Below the pieces are notes generated by a model. That model saw only the letters and a list, made by a program, of their open reading frames with translations. It did no database searches and was not told the DNA's origin. Made by a program: the position numbers and the translations under genes. A DNA stretch of 64,000 nucleotides from Gnetum montanum (Eukaryota; Streptophyta; Gnetopsida; Gnetales; Gnetaceae). Position 1 is the stretch's first letter, and the number at the start of each line of letters is the position of its first letter. This document shows positions 58,349 to 64,000 of this stretch, piece by piece. The DNA lies in assembly GCA_015680685.1 (NCBI GenBank), contig MNCI01012628.1, positions 1,690,652 to 1,754,651 of the forward strand, read 5' to 3'.

Positions 58349-59444
58349 CTTGGGAACAAGTTAAGTTTTTGCCACTCATTCTCTATGTTCTACAAGGCAC
58401 ATGCATATTGAAAAACTTGGAGATGGTTATGCGGATCAGAGTTACATCCCCCTTCAAATTGAGGAATATTGTTCATGTTTATCCTTTTGATCTGACTATC
58501 CTTCACATGCCTTGTTGGAATTCGTACCACCTCTGCAATATTAAGCATACTTCAGGTAGTAAGCAAAGGCTCATCGAGGCCATGATCATGATGCCCACGA
58601 TGCCCTCTACTACCCCTTCATTCATGGTGATGTGACTCTCTTGAATGTCCACACCCTTGATCTTGCCTTTCTTGTTGATCTCTTTGATCATTTTGGTTCC
58701 ATCAGTCATTTTGTTCATTTCAGTCACTTCCATCATGGTCTCACCTTCTACGATTGAAATCAAAGCTAAAAGAAGAAGAAGATGAAGATGAAGGGGAAGA
58801 GGAAGAAGGACTAGCACCATCACGGTACCTACTACCACCTCTTTGGCAATTGTGATCATGACACAATCTTGTTTCTTATCTACATCCCTGCCCTGACTTG
58901 CCCCTTCAGATCCTTCTCTTTCATTGGATCCATTCTTACTAGAATTGAGATTGTGAATTGTGGATTGCAATTTTTGGTTTTGACCTCCTTCACCAAAGTC
59001 AAAGAGAGGAATTTCACTGAATGGAAAACTACCAAAGAAGGGTTCTCCACCATCTTGTTGGTACAACAGGAATGGAGAATCGTTAAATCTTTTTCCCTTC
59101 GCAGATTCATAGCATTGTTCTAGCTATTGATCCCGTAGACATTATTCTTCACTAGGATGATAATCCTTGGTGTCAGTATCTTACACAATATACTCAACAT
59201 GATGTTCTTGGAGAACCCATCATATAAGCATTTGTTGGAGCATTATAGGAATGAATTGATCGGGCGACAACACAATGTTGCCCTCCATGTCACGCCACTA
59301 CAATTGTTCTTCTTGATGTAGGATGAAGGTGAAATTTGATACATACTCATCAGGATGAGCATATACGATTTGATACTATTAAGGCACTAGTTGATAAGCC
59401 CTATCAAACTTTAGTGGAGAATCGCTCCTATGAGAAGAAGACAT
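58349..59444 (-). pseudogene. Gag N-terminal part of element 1
   Basis: Starts at the ATG at 59444 (MSSSHRSDSPLKF). It includes an acidic, G/E/K-rich linker (59066-58503) and the matrix/capsid start, and runs into the CTTGG duplicated by element 2 at 58349. The corresponding point in element 2's own gag lies near 56260, confirming the homology. Confidence 0.7.
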
Positions 59445-59584
59445 TTTATGTTAGGAAAATAAAAATCACAGTGTGCTTCTAAATATTGTTGTATTAATCT
59501 TAAGATGTGATGTGACTCTAAGGTTTGTTCCAATGATTTAAATAATTTTCACTAAGTCCTAAATAGTGTGCGAAACAACCAAAA

Positions 59585-59605
59585 GGTCCCTAACAATAGT
59601 GCCAA
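59585..59605 (-). other. Primer-binding site of element 1 (degraded)
   Basis: On the minus strand TTGGCACTATTGTTAGGGAC follows the 5' LTR. It resembles the tRNA-Asp-type site TGGCGCCGTTGCCGGGGA of Tat/Athila elements. Compared with element 2 it has C-to-T and G-to-A changes at former CG sites. Confidence 0.7.
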
Positions 59606-60414
59606 TGATGAGTGACAAGGTACCCCTATGCCCAACCATACGAATCACAAGTGTTCATGCACAATCTAGTCAAATTTCGTGGATGGGACTAGTTGTTGCA
59701 TCTAGATCACTATCTTCCCACTTGGACTAGTGGTAGCTTTATCACATATGGTTTAGTCTAGAGTGAGGCATATGATTTTTATTATTTTATATTTTATTGT
59801 TCTATGATTAACAATAGGTTAAAACTAAATTTATAATCAATTCAACTAATCTAATTGCTAATTACTAATCAACTCTCCTAACATAAGTATCTGATCCCAC
59901 TTCCTGTGCACATCCTGAACACATATAACATTGTTGGGTTACCAAATGTTAAGCATTGCTGGGATTACCAAGAGTCATACACATGCTCGAAGAAATCGTG
60001 CTTAATTAATTATCATGCATGAAAATGTAAATATTAACTAAGTACATGAAAAGTAAATTGCATGGAAAGTAAATCTAATCTAAGTCAAAGTGCTACAATG
60101 AATAAGAATCAATCTCAATCTTATTACCATTCATGGAATATGTCTAGGTACAGTGCCACTCAAATAAGATTTCATACAACTAACTTAGATCCACTCTACG
60201 GGCGCTCATTGACTGTTTTGTAATATTATGGAATAAAACTACAAGAGTTCAACTACTCTATTAACAAAACTATGAAAAACTAATGCAAAACTATTGTCCA
60301 AATCATGCACCCAAGTAGTACATTTATAAGCTGGCCCATACCTTGTGACATCAGATGTTTGACATCACGTCTTGGGCTTTAATGTCAGAGCAGATTAAAA
60401 AACATGTTTCATCA
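59606..60414 (-). repeat. 5' LTR of element 1
   Basis: 809 bp, TGATGAGTGA...GTTTCATCA, with TATAAAT at 60328-60322. Indels relative to the left LTR account for the length difference. Confidence 0.9.
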
Positions 60415-61440
60415 ACAGGGAAGCACTAGAATTGACAATAAATTTGGTAGTTGTTACAAAGCTTCAAAGGTAGGAAAAGAATGGGAGTTTATGCACATCA
60501 ACATGACAAGAGGTTTGGTGATGGATTAGGTAGGCTAGGTGGAAGGAATTTTGGAGGTAGCTTTCAAGGTTCGTGTCTTACCATTACCCTTGGTTCCTAG
60601 GCCTCTTACTAGGATAATAGAAAGCAATGGGCTCTCGAAGATTATGATCAATTTGGAAATAAGCATTCACATTTTAAAGGACCTCATAATAATCCTTCTA
60701 GGCATCTAAATGTGTAGTGTTTCATTTGCTCTAGGAACCATATTACTTGAGATTGTCCTTCAAATTCCAATCAATGACTAGCTAGAAAGGGTCCAAACTA
60801 GATATTAATGATTGAATACTCTTAACTATGAGCCACAAGGTCAGTTGTGGTAGACTGAGGCAAATGACAATGGATAAGAGATTAAGTCTCTAGGGGTGAT
60901 TAAGTAAATCTTTCAAAGTCTAGCTACCATTTAGTAAAATCTTCAAGGAGAACAATCAAAGCAAGAATCCAGCTTGTGTTTGATACAAATGATTCCAATC
61001 CAATTTTTAATAGAGATAGTGGATGCTTTGGTTGATATAGGTGATAGTCATAACTTTCTCTCACTTAAGATGGCTTGTACCATCAATCTATGAGTACATT
61101 TGGATTGAGAATCCTGCAAGTTAGCTAAGTTCTATTTGATTAGAGGCATTGGAGTTGTGTAGGATGTGACTATTAAGGTTGGTTAGTGAAGAGGCAAGCT
61201 AGAATTCTTTATCTTAAATATTGATTCTTTCCAAGTTATTTTTGGACAAGAATCCTTTTAAGAAATCAAAAGTGGTGGTTGTCCTATACCTTAATGCCCT
61301 CTACATAACACATCAGGATTCACCTTGCATGGTGAAAACCTCTACACCAAGTGTAATTGGTACTAATAAGGAAGCCTATATTGTTTTTCCCATGGTAATA
61401 AAGTGGGTTATTAGGTACCTGACCTAGCAGATATTTCTTA
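60415..61440 (+). pseudogene. Gag 3' part and protease of element 3
   Basis: It resumes gag, with a CCHC-like knuckle CFICSRNHIT-x-DC (one stop inside). It is followed near 61015 by ALVDIGDSHNFLS, the retropepsin active site with its D-S/T-G changed to D-I-G, and by the VIFGQESF-like motif. It is nonfunctional. Confidence 0.65.
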
Positions 61441-61559
61441 TGGTGTTAAGGAAGATGAAAGATGGGAGTTCTAGGTAGGTGAACATGTTGGAGGGATATA
61501 AGAATTTGATGATAGTAGAGTTTCCTAGTGAATAGCTAAAATGGCGGGTTGTTGATCAT

Positions 61560-62830
61560 AAAATTAAGTTGTTGCTAGGGACTACCCCTCCTAAGCTGCA
61601 ACTTTATAGAATGACTGCTCCTGAATTGGTAGAGTTGAGGAAGCAACTAGAAAGCTTGGTAGAGAAGGATTACATTTGACCTTCAAAATTTCCTTCTAGT
61701 ACTCCTATGTTATTTTCCAAGAAGGAGGATGGTTCATTAAGACTATGTTGCAGTTTGAAGTTATTCAATAAGTACACCATCAAGAATAAGTATTCGGTAT
61801 GACTGGTTTTGGACCTGTTTGACCAACTAATGGGGACTTGAGTTTTCTCTTCACTTAACCTTCATCAAGGCTACTATTAGGTACAGATCATAAAGGATGA
61901 TGAATAGAAGACAACATGTGTCACTCATTACAGGTCATACAAGTGGACAGTCATGCCTTTCAGGTTATGCAACATCCTTGCTACATTTTGCATGCTAAGG
62001 AATGAGGTGTTTTGTTTATTCCTTGATAAGTTTGTTGTGGTATATCTCAATGATATTTTGGTATTCTTACTCAGTGGATGGGCATCTTTAGCATTTGGAC
62101 TTGGTGTTCTCAAACTTATGAGAGCATAAACTATATGTCAAAAAGGAGAAGTATGAATTTGGAAGGCTAGAGCTAAAGTTTCTAGGGCACATCATTAGTG
62201 TAGTTAAGGTTAAGCTAGATCTAAATAAGGTAGAGACCATCGTGACTTGGCCTATTCTAAAAGATGTGCATTGGTTGCACTAATTTCTAGGGTTAGCAAG
62301 TTACTACTAGAAGTTTTTTTAGGAATTCTTTAGAGTAATGACAACCTTAACGAACCTGCAAAAGAAGGATGTTTCTTGGAACTAGAGTCCCTAGTGTTAG
62401 GACGCATTTGACAAAATTAGGATGGCTCTTACAAATAAACTTATGTTGGTTCTTTCTAACTTATCAAAATTATTTGAAGTTCACATAGATGCCTTGGATA
62501 AGATAATTGGTGTGGTTCTTTTGCAAGACAACCATCCCATGACAATTGAATCAAAGAAATTGAACCAAACTAAGCAACTGTGGCCTATGCATGGAAACAA
62601 GATGTTCGTTATTGTGCATTGTCTTCACACATGCTGACACTTTCTCATTGGTGGTCCTGTGGTAGTCAAAATTGACAATACTACCATGAGCTACCTCCTT
62701 CATCAATCCAAGTTGAAGCCAAAGCAAGCTTGATGGTTGGGCATGTTACAAGAGTTTGACTTTAGTCTTCTATTGGCTAGGTAGGGAGCATGTAGTTGTT
62801 GATGCTTTAAGTAGATGCTTACAGGTGAAC
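61560..62830 (+). pseudogene. Reverse transcriptase and RNase H of element 3
   Basis: RT blocks: ELVELRKQLESLVEKDYI, PMLFSKKEDGSLRLC, LNLHQGYY, YKWTVMPFRLCN and VVVYLNDILVF, where the catalytic Y-x-DD is degraded to YLND. RNase H follows with FEVHIDALDKIIGVVLLQD and MHGNKMFVIVHCL. Stops occur throughout. The NLHQGYYQ and [15 protein letters not shown]-type sequences place it in the chromovirus-like gypsy group. Confidence 0.78.
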
Positions 62831-63235
62831 ATGATGGAAGTTGTGGGGTAGCCCAATAGCTCTTGGGTGATGACTAACCATGAACTTTGATAGAAGATCA
62901 AGAATGAGATGCAACATAATCAACATGCTTAGGAGTCATTGAAGCTGGTCCATGATAGAGGTGACTCCAACTTTAGCAAAGTTGATTGCCCACTCATGTT
63001 TAAGAAAACTTGGATTTATGTTCTTAATTGAGGTATATTGCATTCATAAAACATTGATAAATGCCACAGCATCCTTTGGGCTGGCCATTTAGATCACAAA
63101 CACACAAGGGCGTTGGTGTAGCAATACTTCTATTTGTTGAATTTGGGGATTGATGTGGCCAATTTTGTATAAAGCTACTTGGTTTTTTAATAACATAAAA
63201 TCTCAAATAAAAAACTAGGGGGCCTACTTCACCCC

Positions 63236-64000
63236 TTGGAAATTCTAGAGTTATCATGGGTTTTCATCTCCATGAATTTCATCATAGGACTTCCCATAGT
63301 ACAAGGATATTCCAACATCCTTATAGTTGTGGATAAGTTCTCAACCTATGCCTTCTTTATTCTGTGCTCTATTCCTTGCATAACTCAGGATGTTGCATCC
63401 TTATTCTTGAATAATTCCTTATGCTACTGCAGATTTCTATCAAGCATTAGTTTTAATTGTGATTCCCGTTTCATAGGGAATTTTTGGTAGAAGTTGTTTC
63501 AGATGTTGGGGACAAAGCTGCAAATGTCCTCAAGATATCATCCTTAAAAAATAGGCAAATGAAATGGATCAACAATATTCTTGAAAAATATCTTTGACAT
63601 TTCATCTGGTTTGATCAAACGAACTAGATGACCTTGCTATTGAGGTTCAATTCAATTACAACATTTAAAAATCCTCAGTCATAAGATTCTCTCTAATGGA
63701 GTTGGCTTTGGGTAGGTAACCATCCATTCCTTAGATGGTGGAAATCTCCCATCAAGGTTTTAATCCTTTGGTGGATAAATTCGTTAAGTCTTGGGAAAAT
63801 TGCATCTAAGTTGCTAGATTATACTTGAAAAGTCTATCTAGCATATGAAAAAAGTAAGCAGATAATAGGAGGAGGCCATTAGAGTTTGTGGTTATAGAGT
63901 GGACATTGTTAAAGATGGATTATGTAGGGAAAATGAGGCCAAAGAAGGGTGTTAGCCAGAAATTTCTTAGGTGATATCATGGACCTTTTAAGGTCATTGC
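63236..64000 (+). pseudogene. Integrase of element 3 (runs off the window)
   Basis: Contains FIIGLPIVQGYSNILIVVDK, TQDVASLF and CDSRFIGNFW blocks of the catalytic core in shifted frames, then KMDYVGKMRPKKGVSQKFLR and HGPFKVI near the end. A chromodomain, if present, would be beyond 64000. Confidence 0.7.

Larger units (their letters stand above)
37464..60414 (-). mobile_element. Element 1: minus-strand gypsy element nested in element 3
   Basis: About 10 kb after removing element 2. LTRs lie at 37464-38301 and 59606-60414. The target-site duplication ACAGG (37459-37463 and 60415-60419) is perfect. The primer-binding site lies just inside the right LTR and the polypurine tract (TACCCCCAC, 38302-38310) just inside the left LTR. 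The order on the minus strand is gag (split), protease, RT, RNase H, integrase, hairpin pair, 3' LTR. Unlike elements 0 and 2 it has no extra ORF between integrase and the 3' LTR. Confidence 0.9.
34806..64000 (+). mobile_element. Element 3: plus-strand chromovirus-like gypsy element, split by element 1
   Basis: The outermost element of the nest. Its gag is cut after 37463 and resumes at 60415, with ACAGG duplicated at both sides. After the break come a CCHC-like knuckle (near 60715-60760), protease (VDALVDIGDSHNFLS), RT (61560-62300), RNase H (62420-62830) and integrase (63240-63970). It runs off the right end just after a GPFKVI-like segment typical of the post-integrase region. Stops are frequent. 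Confidence 0.75.

Noticed and set aside
37464-60414. CRISPR-like or satellite arrays from the regularly recurring CCCAACCATACGAATCAC blocks
   Set aside because: The recurrences are LTR ends of elements 0, 1, 2 and the solo LTRs, not a tandem array.

Overview
The window looks like repeat-rich, gene-poor nuclear DNA from a large-genome seed plant, most likely a gymnosperm such as a conifer. The basis is one intact nuclear gene spread over about 19.7 kb with a 15.7-kb intron, nested and heavily mutated LTR retrotransposons, LINE fragments and tRNA-derived SINEs. The lineage is an inference from architecture; no species-specific marker was recognised.

The only convincing intact host gene is on the minus strand (2921-22615). 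It encodes a 518-residue two-HotDog acyl-CoA thioesterase (ACOT9/BFIT-like) in five exons: 22615-21992, 20078-19901, 4184-3700, 3480-3352 and 3061-2921. Splice sites are GT/AG and the joined frame has no stop. Intron 1 holds a LINE fragment and intron 2 holds an inverted copy of the same LINE, itself interrupted by an A-tailed retroposon. Intron 2 also holds an 11.7-kb 5'-truncated Ty3/gypsy element in the gene's sense direction and a cluster of SINE-like sequences.

Left of the gene (1-2050) are a solo LTR with a perfect 5-bp target-site duplication (TSD) and a copia RNase H relic. Right of it (22.6-34.8 kb) are the promoter side, a plus-strand solo LTR, a LINE split by a pol-deleted gypsy derivative, and a possible relic of a FAD-dependent monooxygenase gene.

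From about 34.8 kb to the end lies a three-level nest. A plus-strand, chromovirus-like gypsy element (element 3; gag 5' part at 36.4-37.46 kb, rest of gag and pol at 60.4-64 kb) is interrupted by minus-strand element 1 (37464-60414, TSD ACAGG). Element 1 is interrupted in its gag by minus-strand element 2 (45381-58348, TSD CTTGG). Elements 0 (intron), 1, 2, 4 (26153-30696) and the two solo LTRs belong to one superfamily: TGATGA...TCATCA LTR ends and, where an internal end survives, a GGGGGTA-type polypurine tract. Elements 1 and 2 keep a tRNA-Asp-type primer-binding site. This fits the non-chromovirus Tat/Athila group. Elements 0 and 2 carry an extra sense ORF downstream of integrase. Elements 1 and 2 carry a duplicated hairpin with compensatory changes between integrase and that ORF or the 3' LTR. 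The hairpin and the extra ORF are the least explained features here. None of the retroelements appears coding-competent as read.
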